64,000 nt of DNA. It comes from Nocardioides furvisabuli. Lineage in GTDB: Bacteria > Actinomycetota > Actinomycetes > Propionibacteriales > Nocardioidaceae. Both the position numbers and the translations under genes were made by a program. The first letter of the stretch is position 1. Every line of letters starts with the position of its first letter. Under the pieces are notes generated by a model. It worked only from the letters and a program-made list of their open reading frames with translations, was not told where the DNA came from and ran no database searches. This document shows, one piece after another, positions 1-8,208 of this stretch. The stretch covers positions 310,001 through 374,000 of the forward strand of contig NZ_JAIGQB010000002.1 in the NCBI RefSeq assembly GCF_021083185.1, in the 5' to 3' direction.

Positions 1-1
1 C

Positions 2-952
2 TCAGAAGTGGGTCCAGCCGGGGGGGCCGTCGTACGCCGCTCCGTCGACCGTCACGCCCTCGCCCTCACGCACGTCCCCTACGACCTGCCAGCCGCCGGG
101 CACCACCGCCGCGTCGGGGAAGGTCGCGAGGAGCGCGTGGTCGTCTCCCCCGCCGAGGATGAACTGCATCGGGTCCGCGCCCAGCGCAGCGCCGACCGCC
201 TGGAGGGGCTCGGGGATCACGAAGGCGTCGGTGCGTACGTCGATCGCCACGCCGCTCGCCTCGGCGAGGTGCCCGGCCTCGGCGACGAGTCCGTCGGAGA
301 TGTCGATGAGGGAGGTCGCGCCGGCCTCGGCGGCCTGCTTGCCCGCGGCGTACGGCGTCTCTGGGCGGCGGTAGGCCTCGACGAGCACCCGCGGCGACCG
401 GAACCCTCGCCCGAGGACGGCCAGGCCGCCCGCGGCCCAACCCTGGCGACCGACGAGCGCGAGGACGTCGCCCGGCTGCGCACCGGAGCGCAGCACGGGC
501 GCCTGGGTGCACTGTCCCAGCACGGTCACCGCGATCACCACTTGGTCGGCGCGGGTGAGGTCGCCGCCGACGACGGTGGCGCCGACGCTCGCGCACTCCT
601 CGGCGAAGCCCCGGGCGAAGTCGAGGGCCCACGCCACGGGCAGGTCCGCCGGGGCGGCGAGGCCGATCGTGAGGTGACGCGCGGTGCCGCCCATGGCGTT
701 GATGTCGGAGAGGTTCTGCGCCGCGGCGCGGTGGCCGACGTCGGAGGCGCTGGCCCAGTCACGGCGGAAGTGCCGGCCCTCGACGACCATGTCCGTCGAC
801 ACCACAACGTGGCCGTGCTTGATGCGCAGGACGGCGGCGTCGTCGCCGGGTCCGACGAGCACGTGCTCGTCGCCCTCGAAGATCTTCACGAGCTCGGAGA
901 TCAGGCCGAACTCACCTGCCTCGCCGAGGGTCGCGTCCGGAGTGAGGGCCAT
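2..952 (-). CDS. thiL: Thiamine-monophosphate kinase ThiL
   Basis: Phosphorylates thiamine monophosphate to the active cofactor thiamine diphosphate in the cytoplasm, using ATP. The 316-residue protein shows the ThiL/PurM-like signatures: GPGDDAAV near residue 34 (Mg-ATP aspartates), STDMVVEG near 52, NLSDINAMGG near 80, GGDLTRA near 130 and DISDGL around 210. Length fits the family (about 310-330). The start is the ATG giving MALTPDATL; an in-frame extension of 29 residues upstream has no family similarity and would run into the divergent gene. The stop codon lies at the left edge of the window, so the gene is complete. It is divergent from the small Lrp-domain gene. Confidence 0.93.
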   Translation of the reverse strand: MALTPDATLGEAGEFGLISELVKIFEGDEHVLVGPGDDAAVLRIKHGHVVVSTDMVVEGRHFRRDWASASDVGHRAAAQNLSDINAMGGTARHLTIGLAAPADLPVAWALDFARGFAEECASVGATVVGGDLTRADQVVIAVTVLGQCTQAPVLRSGAQPGDVLALVGRQGWAAGGLAVLGRGFRSPRVLVEAYRRPETPYAAGKQAAEAGATSLIDISDGLVAEAGHLAEASGVAIDVRTDAFVIPEPLQAVGAALGADPMQFILGGGDDHALLATFPDAAVVPGGWQVVGDVREGEGVTVDGAAYDGPPGWTHF

Positions 953-1068
953 GTCTCCATCCCACCAGACAGCACGGTGATCACAGTCACCCATCCCCTG
1001 TCGGCCCGCCCGCGCCGCGCGGTAGGTTGACCACGACACACCCGCTGAACGAGACCGAGGAGTCCACG

Positions 1069-1305
1069 ATGGTCGTCCAGGCCTACATCCTGATCCAGAC
1101 CGACGTCGGCAAGGCCGCCGAGGTGGCCAAGGCCATCGCGCAGGTCAGCGGCGTCACGCTTGCTGAGGACGTCACCGGTCCCTACGACGTGATCGTCCGC
1201 GCCGAGGCGAAGAACGTCGACGAGCTGGGCAGGCTGGTGGTGTCGAAGGTGCAGAACCTCGACGGCATCACCCGCACCCTGACCTGCCCGGTCGTCCACA
1301 TCTGA
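1069..1305 (+). CDS. Stand-alone Lrp/AsnC ligand-binding (RAM) domain protein
   Basis: A 78-residue protein consisting only of the dimeric alpha-beta barrel that forms the effector-binding half of Lrp/AsnC regulators. The AYILIQT start strand and the GPYDVIVRAEAKN segment are typical. No helix-turn-helix precedes it. Such stand-alone domains bind amino acids in relatives; the ligand here is unknown. The start is the ATG before VVQAYI, with GAGG seven bases upstream; a GTG or ATG further upstream would add residues lacking similarity. It sits between thiL and the DUF3515 gene, an order common in actinobacteria. Confidence 0.85.
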   Translation: MVVQAYILIQTDVGKAAEVAKAIAQVSGVTLAEDVTGPYDVIVRAEAKNVDELGRLVVSKVQNLDGITRTLTCPVVHI

Positions 1306-1325
1306 TCCCTCTCACCACGAACCAC

Positions 1326-1832
1326 GTGCACTCCCGCCGACGCCTCGGCCCTTCCACGGGCCGGGGCGTCGTCGCGTCCGCAGCCGTCTGCCTCGCCCTG
1401 GTCGCCTGCAGCCCCGGGACGGTCAGCATCGAGGAGCACGACCTCTCCGAGGCCGACCGGGCCGCGTGCGAGGCCCTCGTCGCAGACCTGCCCGACACCC
1501 TGGCCGGCGAGACGCGGACCGAGGTCGCACCCGACGGCGGGCCGGGCGCGGCCTGGGGCGATCCGGCGTACGTCCTCACGTGCGGTGTCCCGGAGCCCGA
1601 CGACTACGAGCCGACCGCCGAGTGCAGCGTCATCGCGGGCGTGGGGTGGTACGTCACCGAAGACCAGCTCACCGACCTGTCCGAGGACGCGACCCCGATC
1701 GCGCTGACCCGTACGCCCTACGTCGAGGTGCGGGTGCCTGCCGACTACCGCACCGAAGGCATCGACCGCGCCCTCGCCGAGCTGGCGCCGCTCCTGCAGG
1801 AGCACCTGGACGAGGGCGTGCCCTGCCTCTAG
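1326..1832 (+). CDS. DUF3515 family putative lipoprotein
   Basis: A 168-residue exported protein of unknown function. The N-terminus has arginines (RRRLGP), a short hydrophobic stretch and a lipobox-like LVACS near residue 27, so it is probably a lipoprotein of the cytoplasmic membrane. The rest matches the actinobacterial DUF3515 pattern: a conserved CEALVADLP segment after the signal, a central CGVPEP and a second half with WYVTEDQ and TPYVEV. The GTG start at 1326 has no good ribosome-binding site. The position between the Lrp-domain gene and ddl is conserved in actinobacteria. It ends 13 bases from the ddl stop, so the two transcription units converge. Confidence 0.75.
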   Translation: MHSRRRLGPSTGRGVVASAAVCLALVACSPGTVSIEEHDLSEADRAACEALVADLPDTLAGETRTEVAPDGGPGAAWGDPAYVLTCGVPEPDDYEPTAECSVIAGVGWYVTEDQLTDLSEDATPIALTRTPYVEVRVPADYRTEGIDRALAELAPLLQEHLDEGVPCL

Positions 1833-1845
1833 GGACGGCCGCCCG

Positions 1846-2979
1846 TCAGCGCAGGCCGGTGTCGCGGCGCAGCGCGAGCTGGACGAGCCGGTCGACGAGC
1901 TCGGGGTAGGACATCCCCGTCGACGCCCACAGCTGGGGGTACATCGACGTCGGCGTGAAGCCGGGCATCGTGTTGAGCTCGTTGATCACCAGCGAGCCGT
2001 CGGGCATCACGAAGAAGTCCACGCGGGCAAGGCCCTCGCACGACAGCGCCTCGAAGGCGCGCACGGCCATCGCCCGCAGCTCCTGCTCGGTCTCGGCGGG
2101 GAGCACCGCGGGGATGACGATCTCGGTGTGCTGGTCGGCGAGGTACTTGGCCTCGAAGTCGTAGAACTCGTGGTCGCCGCCCGTGCGGACCTCGCCGGGC
2201 CGCGACGTCTCCGGCGGACCCTCGAACGTGCCGAGCACGCCGCACTCCACCTCGCGACCGCCCTCCATCGACTGCTCGACGAGGACCTTCGGGTCGTGGC
2301 GGAAGGCCTCGTCAAACGCCGCCTCGACCTCGCCGGCGTCGTGGAGCTTGCTGATGCCCATGCTCGAACCGGCGCGCGCGGGCTTGGCGAAGGAAGGGAA
2401 TCCGAGGTCCTCGATCCGCGAGCGGCAGCCGACGGGGTCCTGCTCCCACTCCGAGCGGGTCACGACGATGCCGGGCGTCACCGGGAGGCCGGCGGACTGG
2501 AGCACGACCTTCATGAAGGCCTTGTCCATGCCGACCGCCGAGGCCAGCACACCCGAGCCGACGTAGCGCACGCCCGCCATCTCGAGCATTCCCTGCAGGG
2601 TGCCGTCCTCGCCCCAGGGACCGTGCAGCAGCGGGAAGACGACATCGACCTCACCGATGACCAACGGCACGCTGGCCGGCTCCGTGACCACGAGGTCGGT
2701 GCCGGTGGCGGCACCCATCAGCGCGACGGGCGAGCGCGCGCCGTCGACGGCGGGCAGGTCGCTGCCGCGGATCGCGAGCCGGCCCGGCTCGTCGACCTCG
2801 AGCACCCACCTCCCGTCGGCGGCGATGCCGACCGGGACCACGTCGTACGCCTCGCGGTCGATCGCTGCCAGCACGCTCCCCGCGGTGACGCACGAGATGC
2901 CGTGCTCGGAGGAGCGGCCGCCGAAGACGACGGCGACCCGGGGCTTGCGACCGGTCGTGTGCGAGGAGGTGTCGTTCAT
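1846..2979 (-). CDS. ddl: D-alanine--D-alanine ligase
   Basis: Joins two D-alanines for the peptidoglycan stem peptide; cytoplasmic ATP-grasp enzyme. The 377-residue sequence contains the N-terminal VVFGGRSSEHGISC loop, HGPWGEDGTLQG, the ATP-grasp segment FAKPARAGSSMGISK, VEQSMEGGREVECGVLG and the metal/substrate segment INELNTMPGFTPTSMYPQLW. The start is the ATG giving MNDTSSHTT; six further in-frame codons upstream are less plausible. It converges with the DUF3515 gene and is divergent from the trans-sulfuration gene 32 bases away. Confidence 0.95.
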   Translation of the reverse strand: MNDTSSHTTGRKPRVAVVFGGRSSEHGISCVTAGSVLAAIDREAYDVVPVGIAADGRWVLEVDEPGRLAIRGSDLPAVDGARSPVALMGAATGTDLVVTEPASVPLVIGEVDVVFPLLHGPWGEDGTLQGMLEMAGVRYVGSGVLASAVGMDKAFMKVVLQSAGLPVTPGIVVTRSEWEQDPVGCRSRIEDLGFPSFAKPARAGSSMGISKLHDAGEVEAAFDEAFRHDPKVLVEQSMEGGREVECGVLGTFEGPPETSRPGEVRTGGDHEFYDFEAKYLADQHTEIVIPAVLPAETEQELRAMAVRAFEALSCEGLARVDFFVMPDGSLVINELNTMPGFTPTSMYPQLWASTGMSYPELVDRLVQLALRRDTGLR

Positions 2980-3011
2980 CGACCCGACCCTATCCACCTA
3001 GGCTTGCCGCC

Positions 3012-4085
3012 ATGGCTCACGACCCGCAGCACAGGCCCGGCACCATCGCCGTCACGGCCGGGCGCCCCGAGAAGGCGCCGGACGCCCCGCTCAACACCCC
3101 GATCACCATGGCCGCGACCTACGTCGCGGGCGGCGAGGTGGAGTACGGCCGCTACGGCAACCCGACCTGGACCGCCCTCGAGGACGCGCTCGGCGCGCTC
3201 GAGGGTGGGCGCTGCCTGACCTTCGCCTCCGGCCTCGCGGCCGTGGCGACGGTGCTGGACCTCGTCGGCGCGGACGGCAAGGTCGTGGTGCCGCGGCACG
3301 CCTACACCGGAACGATCATGCAGCTCGGCGACCTGGAGTCGCGCGGGCGGCTTCACGCCGAGCTCGTCGACATCACCGACACCGAGGCCGTGGTCGCTGC
3401 CTGCGCAGACGCCGCACTCGTGTGGCTGGAGTCGCCCACCAACCCGGCGCTCGAGGTCGCGGACATCGCGACGATCACGGCCGCCGCCCACGAGGCCGGC
3501 GCCTACGTCGTGGTGGACAACACCTTCGCCACTCCCCTGCTCCAGCGCCCGCTCGAGCACGGCGTCGACCTCGTCGTGCACTCCGCGACCAAGTACCTCG
3601 CCGGCCACTCCGACGTGCAGATGGGCGCGATCGTCACCGGAGACGACGACCTCTGGACGGTGCTCAAGGGTCGCCGCGACCTCGTCGGCGCGATCCCGGG
3701 TCCGTTCGAGGCGTGGCTGACGCTGCGCGGCCTGCGCACCCTGCACCTGCGCGTCGAGCGCGCCCAGTCCAACGCCGAGGAGCTCGTACGCCGGCTCGGC
3801 GAGCACCCCGCGCTGTCGGAGGTCCGCTACCCGGGCTTCAGCGGCATCGTCAGCATCGTGCTCGCGCAGGGCGAGATGGCGGCCGACCTGCTCTGCCGCA
3901 AGACCCGCCTCTGGGTGCACGCGACCTCGCTCGGAGGGGTCGAGTCGACGCTCGAGCGCCGCCGGCGCTGGAAGGCCGAGGCCGCGACCATCCCCGAGGG
4001 GCTGGTGCGCCTGTCGGTCGGCGTCGAGGACGTCGAGGACCTCTGGGACGACCTGCGCGACGCGCTCGACGGGTGCGTCGGCTGA
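3012..4085 (+). CDS. Trans-sulfuration PLP enzyme (cystathionine gamma-synthase/lyase family)
   Basis: A 357-residue fold-type I PLP enzyme of the Cys/Met metabolism family. Visible features are the RYGNPTW segment near residue 50, the glycine-rich FASGLAAVATVL cofactor loop, the ESPTNP strand, VVDNTFATP, and the cofactor lysine in HSATKYLAGHSDV near residue 197. It acts on C-S bonds (synthesis or cleavage of cystathionine, or methionine cleavage); the sequence alone does not separate these activities. It is shorter than most members (380-400), mainly at the N-terminal side. It is monocistronic and ends at a strong stem-loop. Confidence 0.85.
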   Translation: MAHDPQHRPGTIAVTAGRPEKAPDAPLNTPITMAATYVAGGEVEYGRYGNPTWTALEDALGALEGGRCLTFASGLAAVATVLDLVGADGKVVVPRHAYTGTIMQLGDLESRGRLHAELVDITDTEAVVAACADAALVWLESPTNPALEVADIATITAAAHEAGAYVVVDNTFATPLLQRPLEHGVDLVVHSATKYLAGHSDVQMGAIVTGDDDLWTVLKGRRDLVGAIPGPFEAWLTLRGLRTLHLRVERAQSNAEELVRRLGEHPALSEVRYPGFSGIVSIVLAQGEMAADLLCRKTRLWVHATSLGGVESTLERRRRWKAEAATIPEGLVRLSVGVEDVEDLWDDLRDALDGCVG

Positions 4086-4098
4086 GGCCGACCGCCTG

Positions 4099-4142
4099 AC
4101 GTCATGGAAGTCGGCGGTTCGAACCGCCACTTCCCATGACGT
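4099..4142. terminator. Long stem-loop between convergent genes (probable bidirectional terminator)
   Basis: The arms 4099-4119 and 4122-4142 pair over about 20 bp with one single-base bulge in each arm, closing on a CG dinucleotide. There is no T-tract. It lies 13 bases after the trans-sulfuration stop and 47 bases before the gpsA stop, where a shared terminator is expected. The apex resembles a tRNA T-arm (GGTTCGAACC), but no D-arm or anticodon arm is present. Confidence 0.6.
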
Positions 4143-4189
4143 TGCGCGACAAGGTCCCGTAGGAGGTCTCGGTGGAGCTCCGTCGTGGC

Positions 4190-5191
4190 TCAGTGCAGCT
4201 CGGGCTTGGTGTCGCGCGCGATGAAGGAGTTCATCATGTCGAGCGCGGTCATCCGGCCGTCGACGACCGCGTCGACGGCCTGCGCGATCGGGGCGTCGAC
4301 GCCGACGCTGTCGGCCAGCGCGAGCAGCGACTTGCAGGACTTGGCGCCCTCGGCGACCTGTCGCGTGGAGGCGTAGATCTCCTCGGTCGTCATCCCCTGG
4401 CCGAGGCGCTCGCCGAAGGTGCGGTTGCGCGAGAGCGGCGAGGAGCAGGTGGCGACGAGGTCGCCGAGGCCCGCGAGGCCCATCAGGGTGAGCGGGTTGG
4501 CGCCCTGCGCGGTGGCGAGGCGGGCGGTCTCGGCGAGCCCGCGCGTGATGACAGAGGCCGTGGTGTTGTCGCCGAAGCCGAGACCGACGGCCATGCCGAC
4601 CGCGAGGCCGACGACGTTCTTGTAGGCACCGCCGATCTCGCACCCGAGCACGTCGACGGAGGTGTAGGGCCGCCACGACGGGCCGTGCGTGATCGCCTGC
4701 AGGTGCTTGGCGCGCTCCTCGTCGACGCAGGCGACGACCGACGCGGCCGGCTCACGGCGCGCGATCTCGCGGGCAAGGTTGGGTCCGCTGATCACCGCGA
4801 TCCGGTTGGCGGACGCGTCGGTGACCTCCTGGATCACCTCGCTCATCCGCATCAGGGTCCCGAGCTCGACCCCCTTCATCAAGGACACCAGCGTCGCCTT
4901 CTCGGGCAGGATCGGCGCCCACGCGGTCAGGTTCTCCCGCAGTGACTGCGACGGGACGGTCAGCACCACGACGTCGGCGTCTGCCGCGACCTCCTCGGGG
5001 TCGGTCGATGCGCGGATCGAGGGCGGCAGCTCGATGCCGGGCAGGTAGTCGGTGTTCTCGCGGCGCTCGTTGACCGCCTCGACCACCTCGTCGCGGCGCG
5101 CCCACAGGGACACGTCGTTGCCGGCGTCGGCGAGGACCAGCGAGAAGGCGGTGCCCCACGATCCGGCACTGAACACTGCGATCTTCGTCAT
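4190..5191 (-). CDS. gpsA: NAD(P)H-dependent glycerol-3-phosphate dehydrogenase
   Basis: Reduces dihydroxyacetone phosphate to sn-glycerol-3-phosphate for phospholipid synthesis. The 333-residue protein has an N-terminal nucleotide-binding loop [10 protein letters not shown] (the first glycine of the usual GxGxxG is serine), SLMKGVE near residue 120, [11 protein letters not shown], and the catalytic segment [15 protein letters not shown] near 190, followed by the C-terminal helical domain. The ATG at 5191 overlaps the plsC stop by four bases (ATGA), so the two lipid-precursor genes are translationally coupled. Confidence 0.95.
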   Translation of the reverse strand: MTKIAVFSAGSWGTAFSLVLADAGNDVSLWARRDEVVEAVNERRENTDYLPGIELPPSIRASTDPEEVAADADVVVLTVPSQSLRENLTAWAPILPEKATLVSLMKGVELGTLMRMSEVIQEVTDASANRIAVISGPNLAREIARREPAASVVACVDEERAKHLQAITHGPSWRPYTSVDVLGCEIGGAYKNVVGLAVGMAVGLGFGDNTTASVITRGLAETARLATAQGANPLTLMGLAGLGDLVATCSSPLSRNRTFGERLGQGMTTEEIYASTRQVAEGAKSCKSLLALADSVGVDAPIAQAVDAVVDGRMTALDMMNSFIARDTKPELH

Positions 5192-5964
5192 CGGGTGCGC
5201 TTCCTCTTCGTCCGGTGGGGGTCGTACGGGTTGCCGGTCTCGCGTACGCCGCTGCGGCGCGGGTCGAACCGGTCGGTCGGGGGCGTCTCGCCGCGGAGGT
5301 CGGCCACGACGGCGGTGATCGCCGTCATGATCCGTTCGGTGGCCTGCGCCGTGGTCTCCGGCGTGTGCGGCGCGGCGACCAGGTCGTCGAGCGGCACGGG
5401 GTCGCCGGCCTTCATCACGATGTTCTTGCGCGGCACGAGGTGCGGGCGCTTGGTGTAGGGAGGCAGGACCTCGTGCGCGCCCCACTGGCCGACGGGGATC
5501 ACGGGACAGCCCGTCGCCAGCGCGATGCGTGCGGCGCCGGTCTTGCCCTTCATCGGCCACAGGTGTGGGTCGCGGGTCAGTGTCCCCTCGGGGTAGATGA
5601 CGATGCACTCGCCCTCGCCTATCGCACGCACCGCGGCGTCGTAGGCACCGACCGCGTTGCGGGTCAGTCGCTCGACGGGGATCTGCCCGGCCGCGGAGAG
5701 CAGGCCACCGAGGTACCTGTTCTGGAACAGACCCGACTTGGCGAGGTAACGCGGCACCCGTCCGTGGTCGTAGACGAAGTGCGCGGACAGCAGCGGGTCG
5801 ACGTGGGAGATGTGGTTGAGGGCGATGATGCACCCGCCGGTGGCGGGGATCTTCTCGCCGTCGATCCAGGTGCGCGACGTGGCGGTGAGCAGGGTCGGCT
5901 TGAGGATCGAGGCCGCGACGGTGATCGCCCAGCCGCGTGGGCGCTCCAGCTTCCTGACGCGCAC
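5188..5964 (-). CDS. 1-acyl-sn-glycerol-3-phosphate acyltransferase (PlsC family)
   Basis: Transfers an acyl chain to lysophosphatidate at the membrane, making phosphatidic acid. Family motifs are NHISHVDP (the catalytic NHxxxxD) near residue 50, the substrate arginine region around GQIPVER, and YPEGTLTRD near 125. The C-terminal 40 residues are basic and divergent. The GTG at 5964 is preferred because GGGAGG lies five bases before it; another GTG two codons upstream overlaps that site. The gene leads the plsC-gpsA operon and is divergent from cofC. Confidence 0.88.
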   Translation of the reverse strand: MRVRKLERPRGWAITVAASILKPTLLTATSRTWIDGEKIPATGGCIIALNHISHVDPLLSAHFVYDHGRVPRYLAKSGLFQNRYLGGLLSAAGQIPVERLTRNAVGAYDAAVRAIGEGECIVIYPEGTLTRDPHLWPMKGKTGAARIALATGCPVIPVGQWGAHEVLPPYTKRPHLVPRKNIVMKAGDPVPLDDLVAAPHTPETTAQATERIMTAITAVVADLRGETPPTDRFDPRRSGVRETGNPYDPHRTKRKRTR

Positions 5965-6085
5965 CGACACCTCCCGCTCCCACGGGCCTCGCCCGGACGC
6001 TCCCTGCGTCGCCAGCAGGCTACTCGGTCACCCGCCCTGCGGGACCCCAGCGGCACGCTGGTCCCGGGTGGCAGGATTCGCGGTG

Positions 6086-6760
6086 ATGACCAGCCCCCCG
6101 CCGACCGATGCCGACACGCCGCGCTGCGTGGTCGTCGTACCCGTCAAGCCGCCGGCGCACGGCAAGTCCCGTCTCGTGGGTCTCGACGACGAGCGACGCC
6201 GGCAGCTCGCCGAGGCATTCGCGCTCGACACCGTGCAGGCGGCCGTCGCGACGCCCGGCGTCGCGCGGGTGCTCGTGGTCACCGATGACTTCCGCCTGGC
6301 CGCGCCCATGCGGGCCCTCGGCGCCGAGGTGATGCCCGACGGGGCCAGCGAGGACCTCAACGAGACCCTCGTGCAGGCCGTCGCGGAGGTCGTACGCCGC
6401 TGGCCGGGCGCGGTGCCGGTCGCGCTGTGCGCCGACCTGCCGGGTCTGCGTTCCGCCGAGCTCGCCGCGGCGCTGGAGGACGTGGTGACGCAGGTCGATG
6501 CCGGTCACGCCGCCTTCGTCCGGGACCGGACCGGCACGGGCACCACGACGTACGCCGCTCCTGCCGCACAGTTCGCGCCGCAGTTCGGCATGGAGTCGGC
6601 GGCGCGCCACGCGGCGTCGGGTGCGGTCGAGGTCGGAGCCTCCGCGCGCAGCCTGCGGGCGGACGTCGACGACCTCCTCGACCTGGGTGCCGTCCTCGTC
6701 GGTGGCGTGGGACCGCACACCGCCCGGGCATGCGGAAGGCGGGCCACCCCACTGGGGTGA
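6086..6760 (+). CDS. cofC: 2-phospho-L-lactate / phosphoenolpyruvate guanylyltransferase (F420 biosynthesis)
   Basis: Activates 2-phospholactate or phosphoenolpyruvate with GTP, the first committed step to the deazaflavin cofactor F420; actinobacterial members are also called FbiD. The 224-residue sequence begins with VVVVPVKPPAHGKSRL, the nucleotide-binding signature, followed by DTVQAA, VVTDD and ALCADLPGL, all typical of CofC. The ATG at 6086 is preferred, with an in-frame GTG directly before it as an alternative. The stop codon lies inside the terminator stem-loop shared with hup. Confidence 0.88.
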   Translation: MTSPPPTDADTPRCVVVVPVKPPAHGKSRLVGLDDERRRQLAEAFALDTVQAAVATPGVARVLVVTDDFRLAAPMRALGAEVMPDGASEDLNETLVQAVAEVVRRWPGAVPVALCADLPGLRSAELAAALEDVVTQVDAGHAAFVRDRTGTGTTTYAAPAAQFAPQFGMESAARHAASGAVEVGASARSLRADVDDLLDLGAVLVGGVGPHTARACGRRATPLG

Positions 6761-6766
6761 CCCGCC
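6738..6766. terminator. Bidirectional terminator hairpin between cofC and hup
   Basis: Arms 6738-6750 and 6754-6766 pair over 13 bp with one mismatch and a three-base loop. The hairpin covers the cofC stop codon and lies 27 bases past the hup stop on the other strand. No long T-tract is present, as is common in high-GC actinobacteria. Confidence 0.7.
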
Positions 6767-6793
6767 TCGTCGCGGTCCGGGAGTGCTGGAGCC

Positions 6794-7489
6794 TCAGGAC
6801 TTCTTGGCGGTCTTCTTGGCCGCGGCCTTCTTGGCCGGGGTCGCCTTCTTGGCGGGGGCCTTCGTGGCCGTCGACGTGGCGGCCGCCTTCTTCGCCGGCG
6901 TGGCCTTCTTCGCCGCGGACGTCGAGGCCGTCGTCGTCTTCTTCGCCGGGGTCGTCTTCTTCGCCGTGGTGGCCTTGGACGCGGACGCCTTGGTGGCCGG
7001 GGCCTTCTTCGCAGCGGTCTTCTTGGCGGGGGTCGCCTTCTTCGCGGACGTCGTCTTGGCGGGCGCCTTCTTCGCGGACGTCTTCGTGGCCGGGGCGGCC
7101 TTCTTCGCCGGCGTCGACTTCCTGGTCGCGGCACCGGTGACGGCGGCAGCCGCCGCACGCACGCTGGCCGGGGGCTTGGGCATCGTCGCGGCCGTCAGCT
7201 TCGGCAGCTTCTTCGCGCCCGCGACGACGTCCTTGAGCTCCTTGCCCGCGGAGAACTTCGGCACGGCCTTCTTCTTCGACTTCATCCGCTCGCCCGTCTG
7301 CGGGTTGCGGACCCAGCGCGCGTTGCGCACGGCCTTCTCGAACGAGCCGAAGCCGGTGATGGCGACCTTCTCGCCCTTGGCCACCTCACGGGTGATGGTG
7401 TCGAGCACCGACTCCAGTGCGTGGGCCGCCTGCTTGCGGTTCCCCTCGTAACGCGCGGCGAGCGCGTCGATGAGCTCTGACTTGTTCAC
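6794..7489 (-). CDS. hup: HU-family nucleoid protein with lysine/alanine-rich tail
   Basis: A 231-residue histone-like protein. Residues 1-90 form a standard HU domain: NKSELIDALA, the GFGSFEKAVRNAR beta arm, and RNPQTGERM. The rest is a low-complexity tail built from PAKK, SAKK and TKxxA units, resembling actinobacterial HupB/Hlp and eukaryotic histone H1 tails. Such tails bind DNA and are acetylated in mycobacteria; that is family knowledge, not seen here. The start is the GTG before NKSEL, with GGGAAG upstream. A promoter is visible 59-87 bases upstream. Confidence 0.95.
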   Translation of the reverse strand: MNKSELIDALAARYEGNRKQAAHALESVLDTITREVAKGEKVAITGFGSFEKAVRNARWVRNPQTGERMKSKKKAVPKFSAGKELKDVVAGAKKLPKLTAATMPKPPASVRAAAAAVTGAATRKSTPAKKAAPATKTSAKKAPAKTTSAKKATPAKKTAAKKAPATKASASKATTAKKTTPAKKTTTASTSAAKKATPAKKAAATSTATKAPAKKATPAKKAAAKKTAKKS

Positions 7490-7547
7490 TAGCTTCCCTT
7501 CCCAATGAACCTGCGAAGCCGAGCTCGTGCTCGACCCTCTGCAAGGC

Positions 7548-7576
7548 ACGCTAGGCACATGGGAGGGTGAGGACAA
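7548..7576 (-). promoter_or_regulatory. Candidate hup promoter
   Basis: Read on the minus strand: TTGTCC at 7576-7571, a 17-base spacer, then TAGCGT at 7553-7548. These match actinobacterial vegetative promoters (TTGNCN, TANNNT) with ideal spacing. The predicted start of transcription near 7541 gives a leader of about 50 bases before the hup GTG. Confidence 0.55.
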
Positions 7577-7605
7577 TCACCATCGCCCTTGTTTGTGGGG
7601 CTTTT

Positions 7606-8205
7606 TCAGGCCGTGACGGGCTTCCAGCTCGGCCGGGACGCCTCGAAGTCGGCGATGTCGGTGTCGTGCCCGAGGGTGATGCCGATGTCGTCGAGTCCCT
7701 CCAGCAGGCGCCAGCGGGTGTAGTCGTCGATGTCGAAGGAGTCCTCGACGGCGTCCTCACCGGCGCCGGCCCGGACCGTACGGCTCTCCAGGTCGACGGT
7801 GACCTCGCCGCCCGGGTTGTCCTCGAGCCAGTCCCACAGGCGCTGCACGACCTTCTCGTCGACCTGCGCGGCGACCAGCCCGGCCTTGCCGGAGTTGCCG
7901 CGGAAGATGTCGGCGAAGCGCGAGGAGATGACGGCCCGGAAGCCGTAGTTCTGCAAGGCCCACACGGCATGCTCGCGCGAGCTGCCGGTGCCGAAGTCCG
8001 GACCCGCGACCAGCACCGACCCGCTGGCGTAGGCGGGGTCGTTGAGCACGAAGTCGGGATCTCCCCGCCACGCGGCGAACAGCCCGTCCTCGAACCCGGT
8101 GCGGGTCACGCGCTTGAGGTAGACCGCGGGGATGATCTGGTCGGTGTCGACGTTGCTGCGCTTCAGCGGGACGCCGACGCCGGTGTGGGTGGTGAACTTG
8201 TCCAT
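7606..8205 (-). CDS. leuD: 3-isopropylmalate dehydratase small subunit
   Basis: Small swivel subunit of isopropylmalate isomerase, which converts 2- to 3-isopropylmalate in leucine synthesis and, with CimA, citramalate to methylmalate on the isoleucine route. The 199-residue protein contains [14 protein letters not shown] near residue 18, the [13 protein letters not shown] loop near 70 and [14 protein letters not shown] near 95. It follows leuC by three bases in the same operon. Length fits the family. Confidence 0.95.
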   Translation of the reverse strand: MDKFTTHTGVGVPLKRSNVDTDQIIPAVYLKRVTRTGFEDGLFAAWRGDPDFVLNDPAYASGSVLVAGPDFGTGSSREHAVWALQNYGFRAVISSRFADIFRGNSGKAGLVAAQVDEKVVQRLWDWLEDNPGGEVTVDLESRTVRAGAGEDAVEDSFDIDDYTRWRLLEGLDDIGITLGHDTDIADFEASRPSWKPVTA

Positions 8206-8208
8206 GGG

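Noticed and set aside
4099-4142. Possible tRNA gene, because of a T-arm-like GGTTCGAACC
   Set aside because: No acceptor, D-arm or anticodon arm can be drawn; the palindrome between convergent genes is better explained as a terminator.
6800-7160. Possible tandem DNA repeat or collagen-like gene in the hup region
   Set aside because: The repetition is the Lys/Ala/Pro-rich tail of HU read in its coding frame; plus-strand frames there are shadows.
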